Positions 24,604 through 36,910 of a stretch of 64,000 nt of DNA are shown here, piece after piece. The translations under genes were made by a program, and so were the position numbers. This DNA is from Sympetrum striolatum (taxonomy: Eukaryota; Arthropoda; Insecta; Odonata; Libellulidae). Each line of letters begins with the position of its first letter. Positions within the stretch are counted from its first letter, which is position 1. The notes beneath the pieces were generated by a model. It made no database searches, was not told where the DNA came from, and saw only the letters and a program-made list of their open reading frames with translations. Where the stretch lies: contig OX388351.1 of the NCBI GenBank assembly GCA_947579665.1, positions 4,030,001 through 4,094,000 of the forward strand. Reading direction: 5' to 3'.

Positions 24604-27600
24604 CTAAATCGACTCTTATTTCGAATCTATTTTTAATACGCATCCATTGAAAAAGTGTTTTGCAGCTTGCGAGGAAGGCAAGGAAATTCACGCTGGAGCG
24701 AATTGATTCAAGAATGCATTTTTTCCGCTAACGAAACGCGAAAACAATAGATTAGGGAATTCATAGCACTCCCTGCCCTGAAAGGCGGATTTCATGTCCC
24801 TTACATGGACAATCTTTTGTCTTCCGCGGCACACATCAATTAAAATTCGCGGTACACTGAACGACTCGGCCCTTACTGAACTAAGGAGACCTCAGGCGCA
24901 AGGGCAACTATGAAGCTTCACCAGGTGATTGTTCACCTTAAAAAAATGACAAACTGACCTTTTTTGGGCCTCTTCAACAGTGGAGCCTTCAGCTAGCCCG
25001 CCTTATGGTAAATTTGTCCAGCGCAAATCCAAATTGGAAAACCCACTACGGGTAAAAATATTTTATTATTATGATAACGATCTTCTGTTAAAGAAAATAT
25101 ACATCGCTTAATACAGAGCGTTTTTTATGCGGAAATAAAAATATGTTACTCTCAGAGCTTACGTTGCAGAAGCAGGAAGATATGCGGTACACTAATTAGA
25201 AGCGGCTCACCTGTTGGAAGTACTGCATTAGAGTAGCGCGGTTGGCTGTCAATTAATCTGCGCATAAGTATAAAATGTGTGCTTCTTTGACCCATACGCA
25301 GCCATTGGCATGATCTGATTAATAGTGCGTTGATTTCGTAGACGAAAAATTTCAATTTTTACCAGTCCATTTTCTCCAAGATTCGTTTCAGATGCTTGCT
25401 AAAATGTTATTATCACATGGCTATTTTGTTTCAATACAAAATATGAATGTATCTAAAGGTATCGTCCCCTTGATGATTTTTAAATACCAGTAATATAGTA
25501 AGTAGTAGCCTAGAATGTTACGAAGATATTATATTAAAATTTGATTATGAATTTTTTCCACAGTTGTAAACATCTACTTAATTTTTTCAAAACAATATTG
25601 TATTTTAAAAGATGATTGGAGAAGAGTTTACAAGGACATTGTCTTATAATTCTCCCCTCAGAAATTTTACCCCTGATTCAATAGTGTTCATTTTCAGAAG
25701 TTCATACATAATTTTTGATATTACCAGGGTATATGTTTTAGGTCGATTTCCTCTTTCTTCATAATAGCGTTTTCACTGCGCGATACTTAATTTTAATCTG
25801 GAAATGAGTTAAGATGCTTTAGCGGAAGTTTGAAGCTCTCGGGAAGCATGCGGCATATCATGAGCGAACTTCGGTTCGGACCTTAGCCAATTAATGTGAT
25901 GAATGGTTAATACAAATGGTTCTCTAGTGCTACCCTAAAAGTATTCTGGTGGCTATTGAAAGGTCATTACTTCATATTATCCTGGTTAGAATAGAGTAAG
26001 ACTTTAAACATTTAAAGGAGAAAGTTTTTTAGGAAAGGATTTCAACCTTTATTAGGGTTAGAATGTGTTTTTTATTATTTACAAAAATGAGATTTTTCTT
26101 CAGCCAGAGAAGCTTTGAGCGATTAGTTAGTTGCATTTTGACACCGTTTGCCAATACATCGTTCGGTGAAGCTAATTTAGAAAGCGTATGAACTGGTTCT
26201 TTTGGTATATGGGCTATTGTCTCTTCTTAATCTCTTGTACTACTTTCGGATAAGGTAATCATCTAATCGATAAAAGACAAAAATTATGCTTGTTTCATAA
26301 ATCGAATGTAATTTCTGCTTGTTTTTATGTTTTCTTTATACTGTATGAAATTGTGCGATGAGTTTTATTGCATTAATTTAAGCCCTGAAACCTCTTTGTT
26401 GGTTTTTGTTTCTTTTTCTTTCTGATCATCTATTGTTTTATAATCAGGATCATAATATTTCATTCGATATAATCGGTGCAAATTCTGCTTTCAATTCAAG
26501 TCCAGTTACCGGTATCTGGATACCGGAGTTATTAGGAAAGAATTATTTCGAAGGATTAAATTGAAATGCACTATACTGCTCGATATGAATAATTTTAAGC
26601 AAACTATGGACTTGTTTATTATTGGTAAGATCAACTATTGCTGAAAACCTCCGCTGACGGCTTTTTTCTGTCGGTGAAAGTGAAAATTTAGGAAATAAGA
26701 AAGCACATATCATTACTTAAATGTCGGATCTACGAGCATTATTTTTCATACAGCCAAGAGAGTTCTCGAAGATTCAGATAATAAATGTTAGTCTGGACTA
26801 AATCTTTCACGCTAAATCCAATATTCCAGAAAATAATACATGGAGCAAGGTCTTCACTGTCTTTCCACCATGGGAGATATATGCTAATATACGTCAAGAT
26901 TTTCACAGTTTGATTCTTTCAGTTATCTTCTCATCCGAAACCGTCTCTGACGTTTTTGCTGCCGTTATCCGAGATATTTCCTCAGATTTCCCAGTTCGCC
27001 TTGTGCTGTAGTAAGAACTTTAGTGAAAGACTTTTAAAACATTTTCCAAGGCTATTATAATATTAGAGATACTTTGTCCCGTTTTTGTGTGTTTTTGAAG
27101 ACAAACTAAACGTCATCGGTCTCAAAGGTAATAGCACATAACGTGTGCTACTGGGTTTAGGAATGTATGCGCTGATTATGTCATATGTTAGATGTCTATG
27201 TTCTGTACGAAACAATTCACTAAGAAATCCGAATATACTATCCGCAGGTAATTTATTCAAATTCAAGTAAATAAAAATTCAGTTTGAATAAATAATCTGT
27301 GAACAGTATATTTAGTAAAATTCAATCCTTTCAATTTATCAATTTTATATATTTAGTATTTTATACTGATTTTTTAACGACCTTTATCTAAATTTGTTTA
27401 AATGAGCCCATTTTTCCCCATTTAAAAGCAATTCTCATCAACAGAGTCGTTTTCAAAGTTCTGCAGGTCTACTGCAAAATCTTTCAGTGCCTGGAAATTA
27501 GATGTCCTGTGATATTTGGATGTACCAAGATAATTTCCAAGAGGGAGATGCCTTAGGGTGCCTCTATATATATAAGTATCTCAGTTTACTCCGATGAAAT

Positions 27601-28421
27601 GGATTAAAGGATGCTATATTACTGTGGGAAATAAAATAGGAATAAAGTATTTATATGACATTTTACTGTTTTTAGATTGACCTTTTCGTCTTTCCAAATA
27701 TTACTGCTTTTTTTCCAAATTTATCAAAGGGGAGCGATTGCCTTCCTCTGAATCTTTGTATGTTAGTCATATAGTCTTAATAAATTGGGCGAAAGTGGTT
27801 AAACAGACGTCTAAATTGACGCATATCTACGAGTATCTACTTTCTTGATGTCGATTATGTTAAATGGAACTCAAATTAGAAGTACATACCATACTTCTTG
27901 CGGTAATTTTTGTTAAATCATTAGTTCTCTTTAAATTTTCAAAGGTATTCACATTGCTCCTAACTTCTTCCGGGGTAACAGAAGAAAAGATCGAGTAAAG
28001 GAGAAGTCGGTTGGAAGCCGACTCTAACATTTGCTACCCAGAAGAGATAATAGAGGATTACTAGTCTGTATGAGGAGCGATTTTGCACTCATTATTCTCC
28101 CCAAGCGAGGATGCCGTAAACGGAGAATGTCCTCGTAAGTGAATCAAAATGAATAATAGCACTTTTAGCATCCCAGGAGAGGCCTTAATTAATGCTATTA
28201 TTTAACATCACTCATACTTCAGTAGCCTTCATCACAGCCATATAATAGACTGACATTAAATTAGATGAAATACACGTTTTATCTAACCCGTACCAAAAGC
28301 CATGAAAAACATTCCATTTGTCGGAATTTGGTATTAGGAAAACCTCTTTGGCAAGTTTTGTTAACTACGTAGTTTCCTTTGAATGTTAAACTATGCTTCA
28401 GAATGCATGGCATTAGGAATA
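24604..28421. other. AT-rich intergenic stretch, nothing recognised
   Basis: Only short frames without motifs. One GC-balanced patch lies at 24740-25030. No repeats of the window's families were found here. Confidence 0.4.
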
Positions 28422-28455
28422 CACTGCGCTCCTAACTTCTTTTAGGAGCACAGTG
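28422..28455. repeat. 14-bp inverted repeat with 6-base loop
   Basis: CACTGCGCTCCTAA and TTAGGAGCACAGTG are complementary except at one position, separated by CTTCTT. It could form a stable hairpin and also creates the pyrimidine-AG context noted for the next feature. A related block GCTCCTAACTTCTT occurs at about 27956. Confidence 0.7.
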
Positions 28456-28533
28456 GCACAGAAGAGGAGCGGAGCGCTAGGCTACCGCTGTCTCCAGGTG
28501 ATATTGGGAAAGGAGTGTTTGGGGAAAGGCCAG
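28446..28533 (+). CDS. Weak candidate internal exon
   Basis: The 88-base block lies between CTAACTTCTTTTAG and CAG|GTAAGG (donor at 28534), both good splice contexts. Frame 1 is open for 29 codons (EHSGTEEERSARLPLSPGDI...). The hairpin above overlaps the acceptor, and another frame is open too, so this may be chance. Confidence 0.18.
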
Positions 28534-29230
28534 GTAAGGAGAGGAAAGGGAGGGAAGAGGCTGTTTTCATAAGCATCCGAAATGTTAGTATGGGCTTGTC
28601 ACCTGTAACTTTTGTGAAGAGGCCCTTTGCGGCGGAACCAGTAAGCGTGCTAATTTGTGGGCCGGAGGAAAGGGTTGGCAAGAGGGAAAAAATCCCTTTG
28701 TCCGTGTGGTGGCAAATGGAGCGAGCGTCCGAGGAAATGGCGGTCGTCGAAAGAGGCTAATTCCGACAAATCCGGCGGAATTGGAAGCGTCAGAGGGAAA
28801 GTTGTAAACATTCTTGATTGGAGGGTCGAGGAGGAATGCGAATTGCATGTTTGGATGTTGGGTCGGTACTCCGCAAGCCTGTGAGGGCCGTGTGTACGTG
28901 AGGGCGTTTTTTTGAGATCCACCACGCGTAAGCAGATCGGCGCACGCTTATTTGTCGCGTAGCCAGATGTCGCCCCCGAGAAAATCGGGTTGCCATGAGA
29001 AGTTTTTTCATAGAGACAATAGTTGAGGATTTGTGGGCCTCCACTGTTGATGTCAGAATCAATGCATACAAGGCGGCGTATCTCTATAGTCTGTTCTAAT
29101 CCCAGCAAAACGGATGTTCTTCCTTTTTTGTCCTTTTCAAATTCGTAATTTTCCATTCGTGAATTTTGTACTGAAATAAAGAGATTTAGAAATCGCACTG
29201 TCAAAAACAGGGCTAACATACTTACCATTG
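28534..29230. other. GC-rich island, both strands open, no gene recognised
   Basis: This is one of the GC-richest blocks of the window with several CpG dinucleotides (CACGCGTAAGCAGATCGGCG). A 192-codon minus-strand frame (28650-29228) and three others overlap. Amino-acid content (Pro, Ser, Arg, Thr) is that expected of GC-rich noncoding DNA and no domain is visible. A promoter or enhancer island is as likely as an exon. Confidence 0.35.
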
Positions 29231-31067
29231 AAGAGGTGCCCCAGTTACTTAATATATTCGTTTCTTTGCAGAAACTTCGGGTTCTGTGGCGTCGGTGGGG
29301 CGATTGGCTTTCTTGATAATTTTGCTAAACGAATAATTTGCCTGAGGAAAGACGAAAAGCTCAAACAAAATATTAATCTCAAAGCAATAATTATGGAAAA
29401 AACACTAGCTTAGCTCAAGAAAAAATACATTTTACTACTTAAACTTCACAACCGGTTTCATCACAATGCGACATCATAAGGTACTGATGATAAAGGAATT
29501 ATTTTTGCGGAGTGACCTAGTGTTTTTATTTTCATTGTGATTATGGAGTCGCTCCGCCACCGGAATAAGTTAAGTCTTATCTCAAAACGTTTATAAGATA
29601 ACTTTACATCTTCTACAAACAATTGACCTTTTGAAAAAGATAACGCTCACGCTTAAAGATAAGTATTCCCAAATATGGACTAACAACTTTTCCATCTTCG
29701 TTCTTCGTTGGGATTTTTCCTTAAGATTAAGACCTAATGTAATATATCACTCTCCACCTTGGGTCTCACATTTTTGTTACTTTGAGGAATTACGCTAAAA
29801 CTATTATAGTTTCTTAATTTTTCTCTTTAGCAAGTTATTATTGTCTATTAAAGTTACCCTCACGGCTGAGGAGATGCAGAAATGTAGCTTTTCTTATAGT
29901 TTTTCTTCTTTATCAACCATAGGTTAATCAAGGGAACTCAAACATCGAATAATCCCGATGTAAATGCGATAGATTTAAAGTTATCGTTTACACGCCATGA
30001 GATATTTTTTTAGTTAGAGCTTCACCTCCTGTCATAAGCAAATAGCTTGTTTAGCAAAATTATCGAGAGATGCCCATTCTATGGATTCACTTATGCCACA
30101 AAGCCCGACGTTTCTATAAAGAAGCGAAGAACTGATGCATTTCTTTCTCAGTAACTTCATTATCCCTGTCGGTTCTAACGAGAGGTTTCTTGTTAAAATT
30201 GTTTGCATTCAAAACAGTCACTGATAGTTGAAAAATGATTACAAACGAGTAACAGCCAAGCACCTGTCGGATAGCGCTTTATCCCTTTCATTAACTAATT
30301 CCCTGACATATATGGGCTGAGTTAAGCCATTACACTCAGAAAACGTTTATGAAAATAAACTAATTGAAAAAGTGCATCAATTATTTAAATCATCACGAAG
30401 TATTTCAGTCTCGCCCTTTTAGATATGGGACTGACGTAGATTAGGAAAAGTAAGAGAGCTGATAGATAAGCGAACGGGGAAGTGCTAGAGACCTAGGGAT
30501 AAGAAATGTTTTTTATTGAAGAAATAAAGAGGGAATTAAAAAAATGGTTCAATTATTTAGGATGAATGGATTGTACATGCGCTCGAAATATTAAACAGCC
30601 TCGATTGAATGAAAGATATGATGATTTATTCCTATTTCGTATTTCCATAATATTAACTTACTTTAGATTATTGGTTATGCCTAAATCATGATTTTAACTC
30701 TTTTATATAATTATTGTAGAGCGTTATTTTGGATTGATCGTGTTTTATTTTGCTTTTTTCTAGTTCAGTCATATTTTTGACCACAAGTGTATGTATCTAC
30801 TTACTGTATTCTCTGCATTTCATTTTTTATCAACTTTCATTATTTGTCTTGATAATATGTCTCTAACATTTCTTGTAATTTTTCAGGTTATATGTACATT
30901 GTTCTCTTTAATGTCTTTTAGTGTTTGCTATCGGTAGTTTTTTCACACCCCCTTCTTTGTGGGTGTTTTCCTGCTGCGGATATTTCTTCCTAAGCTTTTC
31001 TAAGGTTTTTTCACATCCGCAATCCCTTCTCACATTTTCTTCTATTTTCCTCTAAGTTTCATTGATA
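29231..31067. other. AT-rich stretch, nothing recognised
   Basis: No gene, repeat or structured feature is visible. Confidence 0.45.
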
Positions 31068-31175
31068 CATGTAATATACTTATAATAATCTAACAACTTA
31101 ACGACAGGTTAGATGGAAAAGGAGACTTTTTAGTCCCAATCTCGCCTATAATAAAGACCCCTAATAATAATAACT
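31068..31175 (+). repeat. Dispersed (TAA)n-tailed repeat, copy A4
   Basis: Carries GACAGGTTAGATGGAAAAGG, AGACTTTTTAGTCC, CAATCTCGCC, then TATAATAAAGACCCCTAATA with (TAA)n at the right. This is the inverse of copies A1-A3 and shows the tail at the 3' end, so sense is plus. AGACT/AGTCC keeps the small hairpin. Confidence 0.75.
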
Positions 31176-32604
31176 GAACGTAATGAGAAAACTTAAACTT
31201 TCAATTAAATAAAACTATAATTTACGCTATGACATTGTCGCCAAAACCTTTTTCTTGAGTTTACCCAACTGATAGGGAGTTGCGTCTTTTGAACCATCTG
31301 CTTTGTTCAGTCAATTATTTTAATAGTTTTTTTAATTATAATATTTCATCTCAGTCTCTCTCAACAATGTCCTATGTAAGTATTTAAATCCCACAATGTT
31401 GTCACAAAGTTGAACACCAAAATCTGAATACTCTATAAAATAGGGGCCTCATTTAATTTGGTTTAACAAGAATAGGTAAAATATGCGTATCATTTTGGTC
31501 CATCGGATCCGGCGAATGAAATCGAGACGTTAAAGGGAGGCGTATCACCGCAAAACTTTCTTTTTCCGAGATCAACACGAGCAATGGCCAATTAAGGAAA
31601 CATATTCACCAACTATGGGTAATTACCTGTAAATGTGCATTTTGAGGTTAAATTAGAGTACATTACGCAGAGGAATGTTACCAAGAAAATGGTTTTAAAA
31701 CCTAAACTTTGAAATTATTCCGAATTATTTAAATTATTTTTTATAATATAACCCAGAGGATTATAAATTTTATCCGGGAAATTTTTAATTGAAGTTTGCT
31801 CATATTTGCTGAAAAACTCTGAGAAGTTAAGGAATTAAAAAGTTTAATTGGAAATTTGATTGAGTTTGAAATCAATATTCTCTTTGCAGTGGACGAAGTT
31901 CTCCCATGATGAAAATTTGCCAACTTCTTTAGTTTTACAACAAGAGAGGAATTAACAGAGGAATAAATTCGCTTTGTGCATTCAAAATTAAACGGTATCA
32001 ATTTTCTACTACAATAAGTAACATTAAAATGGCTTTAATGCTCAATAAATGCGGTAAAAAGAACTGGAACTAATGTATTTAAAATAATAAAAGTAATGAA
32101 AAAATCATATTTGATCAGATGCCCTTTGATTTAAATTATCAATACTAAAAATGAAAGAGTTGTGGATCCTTATTATCTATCTAGGATGAGCTTAATTTGT
32201 AGTTTCCATGACGGATTAAAGTATGATTCGGTAACTAGGTGACCCGCTAACTACAGAGTAAGAGAAATTATAGAGATTCCACAAAATAAAATTAAACATA
32301 CAAATTTATTATGTGGGCTCTTCAAAGTGAGTTTTTCTTTCTATGTGATTGTAGTTTTAACAAAATTGAGGCTAAAATATCGGATTGTGATGTATAATGG
32401 TTAGTCTATCGTATGGAAGAACCTTAGAATGGAATAGATTACGAGCCATAGAAGAGAATTATCCTCAGAGCATTACGTACGAAAACCTATTGAGGTATTA
32501 CCAATAGAAAGAAACTGAAGATTTGAGAGAGATCTATATCGCTTAAAAGCCCATAACACCAACAATGAACGCCACCCTCCCAACTCAAACGACACACTAA
32601 TTAC
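31176..32604. other. AT-rich stretch, nothing recognised
   Basis: An 86-codon minus-strand frame at 31741-32001 is Lys/Ser/Phe-rich without motif. No repeats. Confidence 0.45.
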
Positions 32605-32706
32605 CTCGAAACAGCGGTCCTCAAAAGACCTCATCATTCCGTTCGGCGACAAACTTTCCAGCATCTCCTTGTCTTCTCCAGCAGATGCAATCTCTCTCCC
32701 TTCCAT
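32605..32706 (-). CDS. Candidate first exon, unknown protein
   Basis: The ATG at 32706-32704 has a favourable context (GACATGG). It opens 34 codons (MEGREIASAGEDKEMLESLS...RSFEDRCFE) ending exactly at a donor, GAG|GTAATTAG (32605/32604). Residues are mostly helical and acidic. It lies at the edge of a GC-richer island (32560-33000). The frame continues upstream and downstream, so the boundaries are inferred; no family is recognised. Confidence 0.25.
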
Positions 32707-34199
32707 GTCAGCTTGCTTGCATCTCTTAAGGACATGTGCGCGATGCTTGGATAACGGAGCAGTTGGCCAAAAAAGACTTTTTAAATGCCTCGGTCGGCTG
32801 CCCGACCAGGAAAAGAACATCGTGGCTTTTTGTATTTTGGGACGCGGTAAGGAGCCAGAAGGCTAGCATCCTCCACCCCAGCATCTCGGGGTTCGATCTT
32901 CCCCTCCCAAGGTAATACGATCCCCCAGTTTGGTCCATACGCCCTCCTTTTCACCCATCTTCTCTTCCACCGCCTGTTTATCCCCATCTACTCTCCATTT
33001 CCTAGGGCGATCTTTCCTATTGTATTAGTCTTATATGACCTGAATAATAACTGTGTATATTCATGATAAGGCCAAATGAACTTCAGAGGATTAATAAGTA
33101 TTAACCAGTAGCTAATAAGCCAATGAGGCATCAATGAAGATAACGCTGAGGAATTTTCAATAATCGGGGGGATTTACAATTTGGCTCGTGAGGTGCTAGC
33201 TCATCATCTCTATGAATTATCTTCCAACCATTACCGAAAAACAAAAAGTAGTTTAAGTGTACATGTAGCAGTTTATTGTGAAAGAGTAATACGAATAGGA
33301 GACTTGTAAATTATCTTGTAAATTTTGGACAATGGACAATGTGTGAAAATGATATGTGGATTAGAAAAGAGACGATAAAAACTGACTTTGTGAAAGTAAC
33401 TGAATTTATGAGATATCGGGGGTGTTTGTATAATAGAGTGGGTGTCAGAGGGATGTTCTAAATTCAGCGCTTTTTTATAGTTGTGTGTGTTCTTATATTG
33501 CCCGTGAATACAGCGTTATTATTCTGGATTGTTTATTTGCCTATCTATTATGAGTAAATGGATTGTGATGTGTATTTGTATTGTTTATGTTGTTAGGTAA
33601 TGGTTGTAACTGCCGCCTGACAACAGTCAAACTGCAATATATTCCTTGTCAGATTTTTATCATGTTCGAAGGATATATTTGAATGACAGCAATGGAAATA
33701 CCGAGATAATTACCACGGATAAATTACATATCTGTAAAATATTACATGTAAGAATAAATTTCATAATTATTTATTGCAAAATCAACCCTACAGTCTCAAT
33801 CAACAAAACTACTCGTATATAAATTGTGCCCTAATATAATAATTAATTAAAAGGCTTAAAAAAATTCCATTAACGAATGGTAAAGGAATCAAAAAATTAC
33901 ATTCTTGAGACAACACAATTATTAAAGGTTATTTTCCAGCAGCTTCCAGTTACTCTGTGACAGTTTGGAAATTTTCTGATATTCTTATTATTTAAATACA
34001 TCAGGTTCACTCTTTTTTTAGGTATTTTCGGTTCCAAACAATACATTTAGTGAGTGCCAACTTATCCCCAGGTAAGAAGGCGCAATAGTCGGTTTTAGGA
34101 GTATTTTTACGATTTGCTCGCTGTGATATCAACTTCATTGAGATGATAAAACTTCAATCGCTGGCTCTTAAACTCAGAGTTTGCATTTATGTATCCTGC
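32707..34199. other. Rest of GC island to about 33000, then AT-rich, no gene
   Basis: 32707-33000 is pyrimidine-rich on the plus strand and open in several frames with no domain. 33000-34199 is AT-rich and without features, except a T/G-rich stretch at 33420-33600. Confidence 0.4.
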
Positions 34200-34480
34200 G
34201 AATCGCCTTTCGGAGTTTAGTATGGGGAGTATGTATGACTCTTCTTGCTCATTCGATTGCTTTCGAGTATATTTTGCGAAATAAGTAAATTTCTAGTGCC
34301 TGTTTTTGTGATCTCTTTGCAGTATCATAAGGGCTTACGTAGCAGAATAACGTATAACATCTTTTCGGAATGTGATTTCTATGAATTCGTATATTGTATG
34401 ATAAGCCTTTGAAGAACTTTTCTGCCTTCTAAAGGTTCTCATCCTGCGTTGTGGAGAAGTTCAATATATAATTCGCTACT
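34200..34480 (-). pseudogene. Strongly decayed CR1/Jockey-like ORF2 tail
   Basis: On the minus strand AGGATGAGAACCTTTAGAAG (about 34450-34430) corresponds to the SLED-type block of the 19.6-kb copy. TTATTTCGCAAAATATACTC followed by GAAAGCAATCG (about 34290-34260) corresponds to the SYFPPTIHESNR block at 8.8 kb. Frame is not preserved. Called by colinearity of two blocks only. Confidence 0.5.
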
Positions 34481-34779
34481 GCTACTACTTCCATGTCTTA
34501 CAGTAATCTCTTCTTGATGCCGTAAAATAACGAGTGAAGCTTCGTATCCCCGCTAATAATGCAATATTAATTCCTTGTAATAAACAGCGCAAATTTTTTG
34601 CTGTATTCATATTAAGGAAATTGAATCACGACTTATACATTCAACTGCGAAATCATTTTTTTCTCAAGATATTCTTTTGAAATTAATAGCTAAGCCATTG
34701 CCAAGATAATGCTACTTATCAATTTGGATTTATATTATTCCCGTAATATTTGTATATTAGAACATGCTCTGTTGACAGA

Positions 34780-35040
34780 CGCTTCTTATCTATTTCCATT
34801 CCACACAATACTGTCTTCCCTTTAGATATACATTTCTCTTCCCTTAATGTGATTATTTCCGTTTTTACATTCCACTCTTTTATATAATTTCCAGTTACCT
34901 ATTTCGTTCCCCTCTTATTTTTTCTCTCTCTTACGACTTCATCTCTTTCTTCTTTCCTTTTTCGTTTCTCTATCTTCTCAAATACTCCTTTATTCCTTTC
35001 TCTCCGGCTCATCTTTCTCACTTTCACAATGCTTTAAAGA
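34780..35040. other. Long pyrimidine-rich tract
   Basis: About 250 bases are dominated by T and C on the plus strand (TTTTTTCTCTCTCTTACGAC, TTCTTTCCTTTTTCGTTTCT). It directly precedes the GC island that follows. Such tracts can be promoter-proximal or intron 3' regions; the function here is unknown. Confidence 0.6.
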
Positions 35041-35520
35041 GGAAATCGCCTTATATTATGCCCGCTCTTGACTGCAGTCCGATGAGCTTATGGTTCCTTA
35101 GACACAACAAGAGGTTTGCCGCCCTCCCGTTTCCCTCCTCTTCCACGAAAGCGGCGGCCCAAAGAGGCCTTCAGCAGTATTATCTGCACCCATCTCGCGA
35201 CGGGGGGCGCCGCTGTTTTCCAAGGCGAGGAAAAGAGCAACAACAAATTACCGCGATTATCTGCTTGGTTTGGGAGTTGAGTTGGCGTGGGAGGGAAAGA
35301 TGCAGCTTGCATTCCCCAAAGCGTTTGCCCAGCGCCGCTGACCACTGCTAGACCAACCAACATGACAGTGCTTTACCACATCGTAAGTTATTTCAAGGGT
35401 TAATCGCCTTCCTTTCGTTAGCGCTACTATATTTAATGTTTTAACAGCCTGAGGAATCCTGCATTTCACCAAGAGCAGCCTAGTTACGCTGGTATCAGGG
35501 TATTCATAGGAAACCAATCG
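35041..35520. other. GC-rich island, no gene proven
   Basis: 35050-35360 has many CpG sites (CGCGACGGGGGGCGCCGC) and is open on both strands (97 codons plus, 91 codons minus). On the plus strand a strong donor context ACATC|GTAAGTT lies at about 35381. No domain is recognised. It is a good candidate for a promoter/first exon but the start cannot be chosen. Confidence 0.35.
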
Positions 35521-36478
35521 TCAAAATGAGCATAATCGATGAGCAAATACTTTTCGTTTTGCTAGTGCCAGTGCATTTTAAATATTTTATACATGGTGTA
35601 GCTTGGAGAATTCCATCCTAAAGGTGCCACTTAAAATTTTCGAATTTTCCAAAAATTCGATTTAATGAAGTATCTCAGTAAGTTATAAAGTCGAGTAAGT
35701 AATCCTAAGAACATTCTGTTTTTATTTATTTGATTAAAATTGAATACATTTAAATAATTAAAACTGAACGAAAAAACAAATTTACATGAATTTAGGCTCA
35801 CTGCATTTATAACATTTAGTAGCATTTAAACTTCCCCTGTCTGTTTTTGGGAAGCTTGTGTCAGGGAGTTATATTATCTTGGTCATATAAAAACTCAAAT
35901 TAACCAAAACAAAATTCGAATTAACTTCGATTTTTAACATTGATTTGATGCAAAATACCACGGATCAAGGAAAAAGTTCTAATTAATAAAGATATTGAAT
36001 TATAAAAGTGGGAATTGTCCAAGTTCTATAGCACAAGGTTCCAGAAATGAGAGCCTTTTAGCTTAAGTTAACTTTAAGTTCATACCAAACCAAACGTTCG
36101 GCATGATGGTACGTAAATACGTCTATGGCATAAGGGGCATAAAAAAGGCTTTTTCACTTCTCTTTAATATATCATTTCCACTGCACCGGCAAATTTTCAT
36201 TTTATGCACTCTTGGCTATTAATTACTCCTTCCTTTGTAGTGGCTAGTACAAGAATCATCCATAATTTTCTAAACCTTTGTGAATATGTAAACATTTTAA
36301 GGAGTTCAAAAACTTACGCGTAAGGAATGTTGCAAATGTCTCTTAATTATAGGAAAATAGTGTGACATTTATATTCGTATTACCTCTGATTAAGTACTTG
36401 TATACCAGCACTCGCTTGGTCAGTCATATAGTAATGTGAAAGCTATTTTCTTCAAAAACATTTCCAATTTCAACTTAC
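35521..36478. other. AT-rich stretch, nothing recognised
   Basis: No features beyond simple AT-rich runs and short frames. Confidence 0.45.
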
Positions 36479-36601
36479 AATTACGATCAAGGCCCAAAAT
36501 ATCCTCAATTTTGTCTAGAAAATGAAGTTTATTGTCGATGGTAGCTGCACAATTCCCATGAAGTTCTGCAGCGAATTTCGAGAAGAAAGTCGAAACATAA
36601 A
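36479..36601 (-). CDS. Candidate internal exon, unknown protein
   Basis: On the minus strand an acceptor AAAATTATTTGCAG (AG at 36603-36602) and a near-perfect donor T|GTAAGTTG (36479/36478) enclose 123 bases. Only one frame is open throughout, 40 codons: YVSTFFSKFAAELHGNCAAT, then a helix-rich DNKLHFLDKIEDILGLDRN. The protein looks globular, unlike the AT-rich noise around it, but I recognise no family. The candidate at 38632-38764 ends in phase 0 and is not phase-compatible with it as a direct neighbour. Confidence 0.35.
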
Positions 36602-36858
36602 CTGCAAATAATTTTATAACCATTAATTTGAGGAAACGCAATAACATTAAGAATCAATTTAAAATGAAAGGTTACCAATGAGAGAGTCATGTTTGATGAA
36701 TTATTATTAAGTAAGGTATTCACAATCTGCAGAGATGTATGCATATTTTCAATTAAAATTTTATCATATTTTTAGGCGTTTCTGATTCTGAAATCCGCAT
36801 TTAGATTGTAGATTGTATTGCTGTTTCTTTTTTCAATCAATCTTGCAATAATTATTTC

Positions 36859-36910
36859 ATAAGTAGGCAAGCGCCTACTTATTTTTGTTTATATTACGTA
36901 ATACGTAATG
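36859..36910. repeat. Perfect 10-bp hairpin followed by a TTACGTAA-type palindrome
   Basis: ATAAGTAGGC-AAGC-GCCTACTTAT (36859-36882) is a perfect stem with a 4-base loop. Eleven bases later ATTACGTAATACGTAAT (36893-36909) is a 17-bp palindrome around one base, containing the TTACGTAA core of PAR-type bZIP sites. Whether the two are linked is unknown. Confidence 0.6.

Noticed and set aside
28650..29228. 192-codon minus-strand frame
   Set aside because: Lies in a GC-rich island open in at least four frames; no domain or protein-like pattern. Kept only as an island.
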